In this document: one piece after another, positions 34,196 through 43,509 of the stretch
How the letters are laid out: every line of letters starts with the position of its first letter
Position numbering within the stretch: the first letter of the stretch is position 1
Assembly (NCBI GenBank): GCA_913019975.1
Contig: CAJWBH010000009.1
Coordinates: 103,838-167,837, forward strand
DNA from: Thalassolituus maritimus
Lineage (GTDB): Bacteria > Pseudomonadota > Gammaproteobacteria > Pseudomonadales > Oceanobacteraceae
Length of the DNA: 64,000 nucleotides
Reading direction: 5' to 3'
The notes under the pieces: model-generated
Seen by the model: the letters and a program-made list of their open reading frames with translations, nothing else
What the model was told of the DNA's origin: nothing
Databases searched by the model: none
Position numbers and translations under genes: made by a program

Positions 34196-35312
34196 ATGAC
34201 GCAGATCGATACCGGAGCACAGGTGCTCAGAAAAACAAAAAATGACCTGATTAAGCGGTACGCTGTCCGCAACAACGGTATTGCATTGAAGCAGACGCTG
34301 TCCACGCTCTTGCCAGTCTTCGCGTTGACCTATGCAGGTATTGCTGCACTCGAGGTCTCTCTGTTGCTGACCGCCGGCGTAGTCCTGCTCCTTACGCTTT
34401 TTCTGCTTCGTGCTTTTGTCATGCTCCACGACTGTGGACACAATTGCCTGTATGAGTCGCCACGTGCCAATAAAATCGCCGGTTTCATCTTTGGTGTTGT
34501 GTGCGGTGTTCCTCAGTACGTCTGGTCGCGACATCATGATTATCACCACTCGACCAATGGCAACTGGGAGAAATACCGTGGCCCGCTGACGGTGTTGTCG
34601 ACTCAGGAATATGCTGAACTGACGCCGAAACAAAAGCGCAGCTATGCGCGTCAGCGTAAGTTGTTCATGGGGCCTCTGGCGGGCTTTCTTTTATTTCGTG
34701 TTTAACCCACGCTTCACTTGGCTGAAGGGAACGTTCGGGTTGATCGCGCATGTGCTTAAAGGCAATAAGGCCTCTGACTACAGCACGCGATACTGGGCTG
34801 ACTGGAAAGAATTCCGCCACATGACCGGCAACAATATTGCGTTGCTGAGTATCTGGACCCTTGCGGCTATGGCATTTGGTGCGGCTGAGTTCGCACTGGT
34901 ATTTATCGTAGCTCTTTCGTTGGCGGGCGCATCAGGGATTATACTGTTTACGGTTCAGCACAACTTTGAAAACTCATACGCGTCACCGACCGAAGGTTGG
35001 GACTACTATCAGGCGGCATTAGCAGGTACCAGCTACCTCAAACTGCCTCGAATCCTGCATTGGTTCACGGCAGATATTGGTTATCACCATATCCACCATC
35101 TGTCTGCGCGCATACCTAACTACCGTTTACGCGATTGCCATGAAGAGAACCGGGAGTTGTTTGAGAGTGTTACGCGGCTGACATTGAAAGATGTTCCACA
35201 TTCGATGCGCTACATTATCTGGGATGAAAACAACGCAACCCTGATGACGCCTGAGCAGTTCGAAGCTCGCACAGTAACTGCCCAAGCTCCTGAAGCGGCT
35301 CAGGCTGCCTGA
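34196..35312 (+). pseudogene. Fatty-acid desaturase, frameshifted
   Basis: Two overlapping frames together give one membrane fatty-acid desaturase. The first frame (34196-34705) has the N-terminal membrane segments and His boxes 1 and 2 (MLHDCGHNC and RHHDYHHST). It then shifts at the T4 run 34689-34692, where PLAGF should continue into YFVFNPRFTW. The second frame carries the remaining membrane helices and His box 3 (GYHHIHHLSAR). Removing one T gives a 371-residue protein of normal shape, and all three di-iron His boxes survive. The lesion is either a real +1 insertion or a sequencing error in the homopolymer. If real, the first product ends after box 2 and is inactive. Confidence 0.85.
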
Positions 35313-35316
35313 TCTG

Positions 35317-36375
35317 TCAGCGAAGACGCTGAGTAAGAGTGGCTGCCAGTTCCTCTGACAGCTGCTCTGCTAATTTCTCAGATGCTTTATTCAAGGCATT
35401 CTGCTGAACGCCCGACACACCACGTGCTCTGTCTGAGAACGAACTTAAAACCTTACCGCTGCTGTCTCGAAGGTTCACCCGCGCGTTCGCAAATACGTAG
35501 TAATTGCCATTCTGCTGCTGGCTGTCGAGGTTGGCGCTGACTTCGAAGCTGAGGTCTGGGTTATCGCTTTCGCCTAGTCGAAGCCCCTGGCTCGTCAGTG
35601 TTTCAAATAAGCCGCCGCGCATAATGCGAGCGCCGTCATCTAACAGAACCAGCCGGACATCAAGCGCTTTCACGGCAGCAAGAATATCTCCCCGGTAGTC
35701 GCGCAGTGCCTGCGGGGCCTGTGGTCGGGTTCTGCTGGTGGCAACAAACGCATATTGCTCCGCCAGTTGATCATGTTGAGCAAAGAGAGCCAGTGCAGGT
35801 AACTGTTGCTGCAGGCGTTCGAGCTTGCCGGTGCCAGTGACCTGTGCTGCTTGCATCATCTCAAGCTCGGTCTCGAGTTCCTGTAGTTGTCCTTGAATAC
35901 GACTCGCTGCCGCGCTTCGGTCCAGCTCAGCAAGAGCGTAGGCGTAGTTATCATCAACATACGTGTCGCGAATGACGACTTCATCCAGCGTGACTGTCGG
36001 GATGGTGCTGCTGACGGCTTGTGAGATGTTTTTCTGCAGGCGGGTTTCACCGTCAGACGTGTACTCGTTAATGCGGCTTGAGTTGGTTGCTGAGATAGTC
36101 ACCTTCAGGCGACTGACCAGATCAGCGCGCGCAAAATCAGCTGCGCGCTTTAACGCCTGATCCGGGCTCCCATACACTTCCATCGAGCCGACACCGTATG
36201 CCTTCGTTTTATCCGACGGCTGCTGTGTCACCCAGCCAGGCAGGCTCTGAACCTGAGTGACATCGTCGGGGACCACGTCAGAGTCGTCCTTCTCATACAG
36301 CGAGCTACAGCCACTCAGGAGGCTGATGGCGAGGGTGAGAGGGATCAGTGAAGTCGTCAGGTATCTGGTCATCAT
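35317..36375 (-). CDS. LPP20-family lipoprotein
   Basis: A 352-residue predicted lipoprotein. The start is ATG at 36375 or 36372 (MMTRYLTTSLIPL), lipobox LLSGC with Cys23. An LPP20 domain follows: YGVGSMEVYGSPDQALKRAADFARADLVSRLKVTI, matching the family's A-x-x-A-R-A-x-L pattern, then the repeated Ser/Thr-rich strand LDEVVIRDTYVDDNYAYAL. A coiled-coil region (residues ~165-205) and a second beta-rich domain ending in NKASEKLAEQLSEELAATL complete it. Related LPP20 proteins are found near lpoB and COG3014 genes in marine gammaproteobacteria; here the same three are on one strand, with a decayed gene between. Function unknown. Confidence 0.75.
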   Translation of the reverse strand: MMTRYLTTSLIPLTLAISLLSGCSSLYEKDDSDVVPDDVTQVQSLPGWVTQQPSDKTKAYGVGSMEVYGSPDQALKRAADFARADLVSRLKVTISATNSSRINEYTSDGETRLQKNISQAVSSTIPTVTLDEVVIRDTYVDDNYAYALAELDRSAAASRIQGQLQELETELEMMQAAQVTGTGKLERLQQQLPALALFAQHDQLAEQYAFVATSRTRPQAPQALRDYRGDILAAVKALDVRLVLLDDGARIMRGGLFETLTSQGLRLGESDNPDLSFEVSANLDSQQQNGNYYVFANARVNLRDSSGKVLSSFSDRARGVSGVQQNALNKASEKLAEQLSEELAATLTQRLR

Positions 36376-36621
36376 TGGCAGTCCGAATAGGTCCTTGAAG
36401 CAGCAGTTCGATCGGGTTGGGTAGAGTGTACCCTGATACGAAGAGAGAATGTCATCTCTCTGACCGTTAAAAGCGGCGCAATATCCCACATCCGCAAAAA
36501 GCTAACATCAGTGACAATCAGTAACCGAGATTAGACATTACTTGACGGTGGTGACTTATTAAGCAATTGTTCGCAAAAATTTGTCTTGTGACGACAACCT
36601 GCTAATTGAAAGGGACACCCG

Positions 36622-37017
36622 ATGGCTGACGAGGTGATTACACAGGAACTGGCCGTTCAGGAGAGCGTCTGTGTTGGAGCGGGATGCCGAAACCTTCGGT
36701 TTTGAAACCTTAAAGGTGAAAAGCGCGAGTCCACTGGTGTTATTTGACGACACAAGCTCCTCTGCTTCCTTTCCTGATAACGACTGGCAGATAGGTGTGT
36801 CAGATGACGTTGCCGGCGATCAGGCGAGTTTTTTATAGAAGATGCTACCGGTAATCGTCGTGTTTTTGAGGCCTCACCGGCCGGTGATATTGCACTGGGC
36901 AGCAACTCAGTTGTCGTCGAGGGCGCGGTCTCGGCGGATGAGCGGGGCGAGCTGATGTTCACGTGCTTCTCCGGCGATGCTCAGGCTGTGACTGCGGGAT
37001 ATCGCATCCTGTTCTGA
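36622..37017 (+). pseudogene. Decayed secreted-repeat gene (two indels)
   Basis: A coherent 131-codon gene can be followed only by changing frame twice. It opens with ATG at 36622 behind AAAGGGACACCCG and reads MADEVITQELAVQESVCVG, then shifts by +1 near 36676-36687 to read DAETFGFETLKVKSASPLVL and FDDTSSSASFPDNDWQIG. At the T6 run (36829-36834) it returns to the first frame: FFIEDATGNRRVFEAS... ending YRILF. In the first frame alone translation stops at codon 28. The order ADxVI-x-L-x-V-x-CVG / FGFxTxxLK / FxDTSxSxSFPxNDWxI / FxIEDxTG is a module seen in secreted or surface bacterial proteins. It sits between LPP20 and LpoB genes, on the opposite strand. Confidence 0.6.
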
Positions 37018-37048
37018 TTACGTTTCTGGTGGCTTTTGACCATGCATT

Positions 37049-37086
37049 AAAAAAGCCTCTCAGGTCACACCAGCGAGGCTTTTTTG
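37049..37086. terminator. Bidirectional intrinsic terminator
   Basis: AAAAAAGCCTC (37049-37059) pairs with GAGGCTTTTTT (37075-37085), loop of 15 nt. It lies between the decayed plus-strand gene and the end of the minus-strand lpoB. Confidence 0.85.
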
Positions 37087-37110
37087 GAAGCTAAGAAAAT
37101 TCAGAAGAAC

Positions 37111-37698
37111 TTAACGCTCTTGAAGCTTCTGGATTTTCTTCTGGCCATTCCAGACTTCGCGATTGCTTTCCATATTGATGAGCTTCATGTCTACCTGATA
37201 GAAAGTTACGCGCTTCTTACCGGCTTCATCGACGATGCTGTTGATTGAACCTGACAGGGCAAAGTCAGCCGCATCTTCCTGGCCCATCTCTTTCGCATTA
37301 CGTGAGTTCAGCTCCTGATCACGACGCTCATCACGGACGGCATCACGTTCTTCACCAGCAACGACAAAGTCTGCTTTACCTGAGCGCAGCAGGGCACGCT
37401 TGATGTCATTAACGAAGGTATCAACGGCGATATGTTCGTGCGACTTGTTCGCGATGCGCTGGATAATAATGGTCGGGCGCTCATTGTTTTCCAGTTCGAA
37501 GTCAGACACCCAAGGGAACGAGAGCATGTCGTTGATCATTTCGGTCGCGACCAGCTCCGAATCTTTGTTATTCCACTGATCAGACAGAGCGATCTCTTCT
37601 GCTGGATCAACACGACTGACTTTGGTCGCGCAACCAGCGGTCAGAACAGCTGCGCCAACCATGGTCAGGGCAGCGAATCGGGCAATAGGGTTTAACAT
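37111..37698 (-). CDS. lpoB: Penicillin-binding protein activator LpoB family
   Basis: A 195-residue outer-membrane lipoprotein that reaches through the periplasm to stimulate PBP1B. The start is ATG at 37698 (MLNPIARFAALTMVG); lipobox LTAGC with Cys23. The conserved domain reads SDQWNNKDSELVATEMINDML, RPTIIIQRIANKSHEHIAVDTF, AKEMGQEDAADFALSGSINSI, and ends VDMKLINMESNREVWNGQKKIQK, the LpoB/CsgG-like pattern. The N-terminal linker is short compared with E. coli LpoB. It begins 4 bp after the COG3014 lipoprotein gene, so the two are co-transcribed. Confidence 0.9.
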   Translation of the reverse strand: MLNPIARFAALTMVGAAVLTAGCATKVSRVDPAEEIALSDQWNNKDSELVATEMINDMLSFPWVSDFELENNERPTIIIQRIANKSHEHIAVDTFVNDIKRALLRSGKADFVVAGEERDAVRDERRDQELNSRNAKEMGQEDAADFALSGSINSIVDEAGKKRVTFYQVDMKLINMESNREVWNGQKKIQKLQER

Positions 37699-37702
37699 AA
37701 TT

Positions 37703-39481
37703 TCATTCCTTCGTTGGCAGTCTTCGGGTCGGTTTATCTGTTTTTGGAGCGGAGTCCGTCGTCGGAGTTCCGCCCTGGGTATCCGGCTCAGGAGCAGTTT
37801 CATTCTTTTCAGGCAGTGCCTTACTGGTTGTATTAGCTCCCGTCGTGCGCACCGTCCAGAGTTGAATATCACCCGGTTTGAGGGATACCTGCTTCTGGAT
37901 TTGCTGCCGCCTATTGTCGGTCAGGTGCGAGTCGAGGGTTAGTGTGTGGTCGCCGGGCTCAAGAAACAAGCGTCTGATCTGTATTTCACCGGGCAGCAGT
38001 AACCAGCTGCGGGTTTCTGCTGCGTCTGAAAGCTGAGCAGCAAGTTTGCCAGCGAAGGCCAGAAGACCAGTGGAGTCCTGTGAGCCAATGGCGGCTGCAG
38101 TGATGGCTTTCACTGCAGCGCGGGACAGGGCAGCACGGATCTCTGGCCCCGCATTTTTCATCTGTTCCTGAATCGCCATCAGCTGTGGGCTGGCGGCCGG
38201 GTCCAGAGACCAGGTCTGTTGATCAATGGTCAGCAGGCTTTGCCCGTAATCGACAGGGCGACCGTAATAAGGGACAGCTACCCTCAAAGAACTGCCGATA
38301 GCGTTGGTCAGGCCCATGCTTTCGGCGGTGTCGTACAGTGGGCCAAGGAATATGGTCTTGGTGAAAAAATCGACCCGGAAGTTACGGGTGGCGTTTAGAT
38401 AGTCTGCCACCAGGCCGTAGAACATCTTGTCGGCATAGAGCAGGTAGAACCAGTTGATCTCTTCTTGCGAGTACTCAAAAAAGTACGGCTGTAGCTCAAG
38501 CGCCCGCAGGTTCGGGTTGATTGAAAGTTGTAGGTTCAGCTCTTTCTTTTCGGGCACGCGGCCCTTGTGCTCAACCACCAGTAACTGGCTTTTATCAGCA
38601 ACGCTGTCGAGCAGGCTCAGTTGAGATTCAGAGAGTTTGCCGCCGGTGATCTGAGTTATTTCGTTGTCTGAAAACCCGGTTCTGCGCATCATTCGGGCAA
38701 CATCCAGCCAGGCTTGCTGAGCCATGCCGTTGCCAAGTTGAAACTGCTCTGAGTAACCGGATTCGTAGCTTTCTGCGGCTTTCAGATAACTGATCCGGGC
38801 GTTGTCGTACTCGTCATTCATTTCGAAGCTGACGCCCGTCAGGTAGTGCGCTAGTGCGTCGTCCCGGTAGGTGAGATCGTCGGTGTCGACCAAGTTACCG
38901 ACCAGCACAGAGAAGACGTCCATGACCTTTGAGAAGGTGCGTTCTTCTTTGTCTTTGTACTGGTTGTAAGAGCCTTCGTTATTGCGCAGGGCCTGCAGGC
39001 GAAGTAATAGACGACGGGATTCAATGCGCGCGCCTTCAACGGCATCGAGGCGAGCGTTACCGGATGGCAACTGCCCCGCGATCGCAAGATAGTTCAGGGC
39101 CTTGTAGTAGTAGATCATCATTTCTTCATGAGTGTTGCCCGCATAATCAGCGTTGCGCGGGTTACTCATCATGACGACCAGGCTGTCACGAAGTTGTTTC
39201 TTCTTCAGCGCCTCACTAATACGAGCCGCGTCTTCGAGCAGGCGATTACTCTCTGCGTAGTTGCCTTCAAGGTGACGAATAACGCCGAGCTCAAGGTTGT
39301 AGAGCAGGCGGTCTTTGCCATCCGCCGACAACGAGGATTGTATCTGTGTTGCTGCCTTGGCGTAGTCGCCTTCTTCAACCGCTGTCAGTGCCTGTTCGAC
39401 ACCGCTTCCATACGTTGCGCAGCCAGCCAGTTGGACCAGTACCAGGGCTGAAAGCAGGGTTAACAGTCGCCGGGCTATCAA
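37703..39481 (-). CDS. COG3014-type lipoprotein with TPR-like repeats
   Basis: A 592-residue predicted lipoprotein; signal peptide with lipobox VQLAGC, Cys21. The first ~270 residues are helical and TPR-like (AVEEGDYAKAATQIQ, YNLELGVIRHLEGNYAES, HYLTGVSFEMNDEYDNARISYLKAAESYES). A beta-containing region follows (residues ~300-520), and the last ~60 residues are Pro/Thr/Glu-rich and disordered. COG3014 members have this layout and are commonly encoded beside lpoB; a joint role in the cell envelope is inferred. The start overlaps no other gene and the lpoB start lies 4 bp after its stop. Confidence 0.8.
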   Translation of the reverse strand: MIARRLLTLLSALVLVQLAGCATYGSGVEQALTAVEEGDYAKAATQIQSSLSADGKDRLLYNLELGVIRHLEGNYAESNRLLEDAARISEALKKKQLRDSLVVMMSNPRNADYAGNTHEEMMIYYYKALNYLAIAGQLPSGNARLDAVEGARIESRRLLLRLQALRNNEGSYNQYKDKEERTFSKVMDVFSVLVGNLVDTDDLTYRDDALAHYLTGVSFEMNDEYDNARISYLKAAESYESGYSEQFQLGNGMAQQAWLDVARMMRRTGFSDNEITQITGGKLSESQLSLLDSVADKSQLLVVEHKGRVPEKKELNLQLSINPNLRALELQPYFFEYSQEEINWFYLLYADKMFYGLVADYLNATRNFRVDFFTKTIFLGPLYDTAESMGLTNAIGSSLRVAVPYYGRPVDYGQSLLTIDQQTWSLDPAASPQLMAIQEQMKNAGPEIRAALSRAAVKAITAAAIGSQDSTGLLAFAGKLAAQLSDAAETRSWLLLPGEIQIRRLFLEPGDHTLTLDSHLTDNRRQQIQKQVSLKPGDIQLWTVRTTGANTTSKALPEKNETAPEPDTQGGTPTTDSAPKTDKPTRRLPTKE

Positions 39482-39618
39482 AACAGTTCTCCTTCATCGA
39501 CACTCAGGAGTGTAACCTACCCGTGCCAAGCTGCCACCCGTATTGGACGCATTTGTCCGGGACAGCACAGTATGGCTCTGTTACTTTATGGCCAGCAGAT
39601 AAAAAAGAGATTATTTTC

Positions 39619-40392
39619 ATGTCGAAGACAAAAGCCCCTGTTGTATTGATTGCCGGAACCTACTGTTATCCCGAAGTATGGGACGATATGAAGCAAGCAT
39701 TCGAGGAGCGTGGTTACGAAGTTCATGCGCCGCCCCTGCGTCATCATGAATTGCCCCTGCTTGAAGGCGCTCTGGCGATGAAAGACAACAGTCTGCTGGA
39801 TTATCGTGACGACTTTATTGAACTGATCAACGGCCTGAGCCAACCACCGATTATTGTCGGATGGTCAATGGGCGGCCTTATCGCGCAACTTGTTGCTCAG
39901 GAAGTGGAACACGCCGGTCTGATGTTGCTGGCACCTGCGCCCGCGGCCGGCATTTTTGCGGCTTACCCTTCTATGCTGCGTACTTTCCAACATCATTTCT
40001 CGCGCTGGGGCTTCTGGCGTAAGCCTTTGATGCCTGAATGGGAAAGCTTTTTCTGGAGCACCGGGCACTTACAGGGTGAGCAGTTAATGCGTGATACCTT
40101 TGTGCAGCTGAAAGCTGAATCCGGAAAGGCTTACTTCGAGATGGCCATGTGGTTCTTCGATAAGAAACGCGCCAGTAAAGTCTATCCAGAACGTATTACA
40201 ACGCCGGTTCTGGTCATAGCAGGGAGTGATGATCGTATCGTTCGTACGCCTATTGGTAAGACGACAGCGCTGCGTTTCGAACACGGAAAGTTCGTCGAGC
40301 TTTTCAACCAGGACCATATGTTGGTTACCGGGACAGGTCTGCCACGAGTGATGCCGGAGTTTGATCGCTGGGCACAGGACAATAGCCTCTGA
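39619..40392 (+). CDS. Alpha/beta hydrolase
   Basis: A 257-residue cytoplasmic alpha/beta hydrolase. The start is the ATG at 39619 (MSKTKAPVVLIAGTYCYPEVW); the open frame continues far upstream but would overlap the COG3014 gene on the other strand and has no start near a ribosome site. Motifs: oxyanion region VLIAGTYCYP, nucleophile elbow VGWSMGGLIAQ (G-x-S-x-G), the Asp in VIAGSDDRIV and the His in FNQDHMLV. The triad is complete. Substrate is unknown; carboxylesterase or C-C hydrolase are possible. Confidence 0.8.
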   Translation: MSKTKAPVVLIAGTYCYPEVWDDMKQAFEERGYEVHAPPLRHHELPLLEGALAMKDNSLLDYRDDFIELINGLSQPPIIVGWSMGGLIAQLVAQEVEHAGLMLLAPAPAAGIFAAYPSMLRTFQHHFSRWGFWRKPLMPEWESFFWSTGHLQGEQLMRDTFVQLKAESGKAYFEMAMWFFDKKRASKVYPERITTPVLVIAGSDDRIVRTPIGKTTALRFEHGKFVELFNQDHMLVTGTGLPRVMPEFDRWAQDNSL

Positions 40393-40428
40393 CCTTTAAC
40401 CGTGACTGGATTAAAAATAGTTAGAGAA

Positions 40429-40850
40429 ATGAAGAAAACAATCAGAACAGGCGTGATCGCCGCAGGCCTTGCAGCGACCGTCGCGCCCTCTGTGCAGGCA
40501 TTGCCTATGACACCGAGGGCGACGACATCGACCTTGTTCGTCTTGTGTTTCGTTACCCACTGGGACCTGTGGCGCTAGGTGCTCTCTGGGAGCATCGCGA
40601 TGTACTCGCTGAGTCTGAGGCGACGACCGGTTGGCTGGCATCTGCTGAAGTCCCCATCAATACAGAGCTGGCTGTGCAACTGCAGTATGGCGCATCTGAT
40701 AATGTGGCCGAGAGCAGTACGAGCGCGAGCCTGGGGGCAACCTACGACCTGGGTAACGATGTGGGTCTCTACGTCTTCGCGACAAAGAACTCGTCTGACG
40801 AGATCGACGATGAGTCTGAAGTTGGTGTTGGCATAAGCTACGTGTTCTGA
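40429..40850 (+). pseudogene. Short porin-like outer-membrane protein, frameshifted
   Basis: The first frame starts at ATG 40429 with a clear signal peptide (MKKTIRTGVIAAGLAATVAP...VQA). One base appears to be missing at about 40500/40501. In the next frame the protein continues with IAYDTEGDDIDLVRLVF, strands such as PLGPVALGALWEHRDVL and ELAVQLQYGAS, and ends VGVGISYVF with the terminal Phe of an outer-membrane barrel. Repairing one base gives 140 residues. That is far shorter than general porins (300-350), so either an internal deletion has also occurred or it is a small barrel of its own type. The unrepaired first frame ends at the TAG near 40577. Confidence 0.65.
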
Positions 40851-40894
40851 ACTATCAGCTCTCTTCTTCAGGGCTGTTCAGTTATACGGGTATA

Positions 40895-40935
40895 AAAACG
40901 GGCATTGCGGCTTCCTGCCGCAATGCCCGCTTTAT
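40895..40935. terminator. Strong hairpin terminator between convergent genes
   Basis: A perfect 13-bp stem CGGGCATTGCGGC / GCCGCAATGCCCG (40899-40911 with 40917-40929), 5-nt loop. The better T-run is on the minus-strand side (TTTTT), serving the prlC-yheV operon. Confidence 0.85.
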
Positions 40936-41036
40936 ATTGGGTGCTGTTGTTGTGTCTGTTGGTTGTGACAACAGTTTAAGGGGAAATATCCCGCAGGTGC
41001 ATCAAGACTTTAGTAAAACGTCATGTGGCACCGGTT

Positions 41037-41348
41037 TTACTTACTGTCAGTATCTTCTAAGCCCATAATCCTCAGCGGCTTCACATCTTCATCCAACAAC
41101 GCCTTTCCATCGACGGGTGTCACTCGTGTAGTCAATTCTGTTGCCAGACCTTCCGCCTGAGAGTTCTCCTGCGCTTGTTCTTTGCTGGTCTGGCTGTAGT
41201 CACAGCTGATGCACTCGCGGACTTCGTCGCCGTCGTCGTTGGTGTACATTACGGTGCGGTCCATTTCGGAGCACTTGGGGCAGACCGCACCTGCGATAAA
41301 GCGGCGCGGACGTTTGGGTGCCTGATATTCGTTTGATGCGTCGCTCAC
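41037..41348 (-). CDS. yheV: YheV-family zinc-ribbon protein
   Basis: A 103-residue small protein. GTG start overlapping the prlC stop (GTGA). The family core is PKRPRRFIAGAVCPKCSEMD ... RECISCDYSQ, with two CxxC pairs that should bind zinc. The C-terminal ~45 residues are unstructured and longer than in E. coli YheV, which ends soon after the second pair. Function unknown; linkage to prlC is conserved in Pseudomonas relatives. Confidence 0.9.
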   Translation of the reverse strand: MSDASNEYQAPKRPRRFIAGAVCPKCSEMDRTVMYTNDDGDEVRECISCDYSQTSKEQAQENSQAEGLATELTTRVTPVDGKALLDEDVKPLRIMGLEDTDSK

Positions 41349-43405
41349 GCCACCTCCGGGATTTCAATACCTGAATGACGCAGCAGCGGTTCCACCGACG
41401 GCTTGCGGCCACGGAAGGCTTCAAACAGTTCAGCCGCTTCACGTGAACCGCCCTGAGAGAGGATTTCTTTCAGGAAGCTTTCTCCGGTATCGCGGTTGAA
41501 TATGCCTTCTTCTTCAAAGCGTGAGTACGCATCCGCACTCAGTACCTCGGCCCATTTATAGCTGTAGTAACCGGCCGCATAGCCACCGGCAAAGATATGG
41601 CTGAAGCTGTGCTGGAAGCGGTTGAATTCAACCGTGGGTACGACGGTCACTTTTTCACGGACTTCATTCAGAATCTGCTCCGCCGTCACCGGGTTGCTGT
41701 CGCTGTACTCGCGATGCAGGCGGAAGTCGAACAGCGCAAATTCGAGCTGACGCATGGTCATCATGGCGCTCTGGAAGTTTTTCGCGTCGAGCAGCTTATC
41801 CAGCAGCTCCTGTGGCAGTGGTTCGCCGGTCTGATAATGACCAGACAGGAAGGCCAGCGCCTCCGGCTCATAACACCAGTTTTCCATAAACTGACTTGGC
41901 AGCTCGACCGCATCCCAAGCCACACCGTTGATGCCACTCACCGCGCTGACGTCGATCTCGGTCATCATGTGGTGAAGGCCGTGACCGAACTCGTGGAACA
42001 GGGTAGTCATTTCGTCGTGGGTCAGCAGGGCGGGCGTGTCACCGACCGCTGGGCTGAAGTTACAGACCAGATAGGCAACCGGCAGCTGCACGCCGTCTTT
42101 GGTGGAGCGACGCACGCGGCAGTCGTCCATCCAGGCGCCGCCACGCTTTTTCGAGCGGGCGTATAAATCGAGATAGAAGGCAGCAATCTGCTTACCGTCT
42201 TTGGTGACGTGGAAGAAACGCGCATCCGGGTGGTATGTATCGAACTCGTTCTGTTCTTCAAACTCAATGCCGTACAGGCGTGAGACGACTTCGAACATGC
42301 CTTTAATCACGGTGTTCACCGGCAGGTACGGGCGAATGTCTTCCTGAGAAATGCTGTAGCGAGCCTGACGCAGTTTTTCCGCCGCGAAGGTCACGTCCCA
42401 GGGTTTCAGGTCGGTCATGCCCAGTTCGTCGGCGGCGTAGGCTTTCAACTCTCCGAATTCACGCTCCGCCTGTGGCTTGGCTTTGGCGGCCAGATCATTG
42501 AGGAAGTCGATGACTTCTTGGCCAGATTCCGCCATCTTGGTCGCGACGGAATATTCAGCGTAGTTGTCGAAGCCAAGCAGTGTCGCCAGCTCATAGCGTA
42601 GCGCCATGATGTCTTTCATGTTCTGGCTGTTGTCGAACTCGCCGGCGTTCGGGCCAGTGTCCGAGGCACGCGTGACAAACGCGGTGTACAGCTCTTCGCG
42701 CAATTCGCGGTTGGTGCAGTAGCTCATGATCGGCATGTACGACGGGAAGTCGAGGGTAATCACGTAGCCGTCGAGTTCGCGCTGTTGAGCTTGCTGAGCG
42801 AGCAGGCCTAAACCTGATTCAGGTACGCCATCGAGCTCTGATGCATCGGTGATGTGTTTGGTCCACGCGGCGGTGGCGTCGAGGACGTTCTCGCTGAATT
42901 TGCTGGTCAGCTTTGATAGCTGCTGTTGGATCTCGGCGTAACGCGCTTTTTTATCCGCTGGCAGATCAATGCCGGATAGGCGGAAGTCACGCAGCGCGTT
43001 ATTGATCGCCGTCTTCTGAGGCACGCTCAGATTGTCGAATTCCGGGCTGTTCTTCAGCGCGTCGTAGGCTTTGAACAGGTCTTCGTTCTGGCCAAACTCC
43101 GTCCAGTACTGGCTCAGCAGTGGCAGACAGGCGTTGTAGGCTTCACGCAGCTCATCACTGTTGAGTACGCCGTTGAGGTGGCCGACCGGCGACCAGGCTT
43201 TACTCAACTCGTCGTGCCACTCGTCCATGGGTTCGATTAACGACTCCCAGGTCGGTGTCGCTTCACCACTGGCGAACTTACCCAGCAGCTCGCTGATGCG
43301 GGTACGGTTGGTGTTCAGGTGCTCTTCAACCGCCGGCAGTACGTGCTCAGCATTGATGTCTGAAAAAGGAGGTAAGGCATGTGCCTGCAGAAGCGGGTTG
43401 GACAT
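41345..43405 (-). CDS. prlC: Oligopeptidase A (M3 metallopeptidase)
   Basis: A 686-residue cytoplasmic zinc peptidase that degrades signal-peptide fragments and other oligopeptides. The start is the ATG at 43405 (MSNPLLQAHALPPFSDI); the longer frame upstream runs through the promoter region. The zinc site is TTLFHEFGHGLHHMMTE, with the third ligand Glu downstream in WDAVELPSQFMENW. GGYAAGYYSYKWAEVL, which precedes the C-terminus, is a family signature. Length is typical. It overlaps yheV by 3-4 bp and is divergent from the carbonic anhydrase gene. Confidence 0.96.
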   Translation of the reverse strand: MSNPLLQAHALPPFSDINAEHVLPAVEEHLNTNRTRISELLGKFASGEATPTWESLIEPMDEWHDELSKAWSPVGHLNGVLNSDELREAYNACLPLLSQYWTEFGQNEDLFKAYDALKNSPEFDNLSVPQKTAINNALRDFRLSGIDLPADKKARYAEIQQQLSKLTSKFSENVLDATAAWTKHITDASELDGVPESGLGLLAQQAQQRELDGYVITLDFPSYMPIMSYCTNRELREELYTAFVTRASDTGPNAGEFDNSQNMKDIMALRYELATLLGFDNYAEYSVATKMAESGQEVIDFLNDLAAKAKPQAEREFGELKAYAADELGMTDLKPWDVTFAAEKLRQARYSISQEDIRPYLPVNTVIKGMFEVVSRLYGIEFEEQNEFDTYHPDARFFHVTKDGKQIAAFYLDLYARSKKRGGAWMDDCRVRRSTKDGVQLPVAYLVCNFSPAVGDTPALLTHDEMTTLFHEFGHGLHHMMTEIDVSAVSGINGVAWDAVELPSQFMENWCYEPEALAFLSGHYQTGEPLPQELLDKLLDAKNFQSAMMTMRQLEFALFDFRLHREYSDSNPVTAEQILNEVREKVTVVPTVEFNRFQHSFSHIFAGGYAAGYYSYKWAEVLSADAYSRFEEEGIFNRDTGESFLKEILSQGGSREAAELFEAFRGRKPSVEPLLRHSGIEIPEVA

Positions 43406-43509
43406 AAGTGGCGATATCCCAATGACTGATAGACTTTCGAAAGCAATGAAGTAAGTATTTGGGGCAAATGGCCGGAATTCAAGCAGAGCCGCAAGAGAAA
43501 GGAGACAGC

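Noticed and set aside
36559-36962. Minus-strand frames over the decayed gene
   Set aside because: They are Ser/Arg-rich shadows without ribosome sites; the plus strand gives a recognisable protein module when two indels are allowed.
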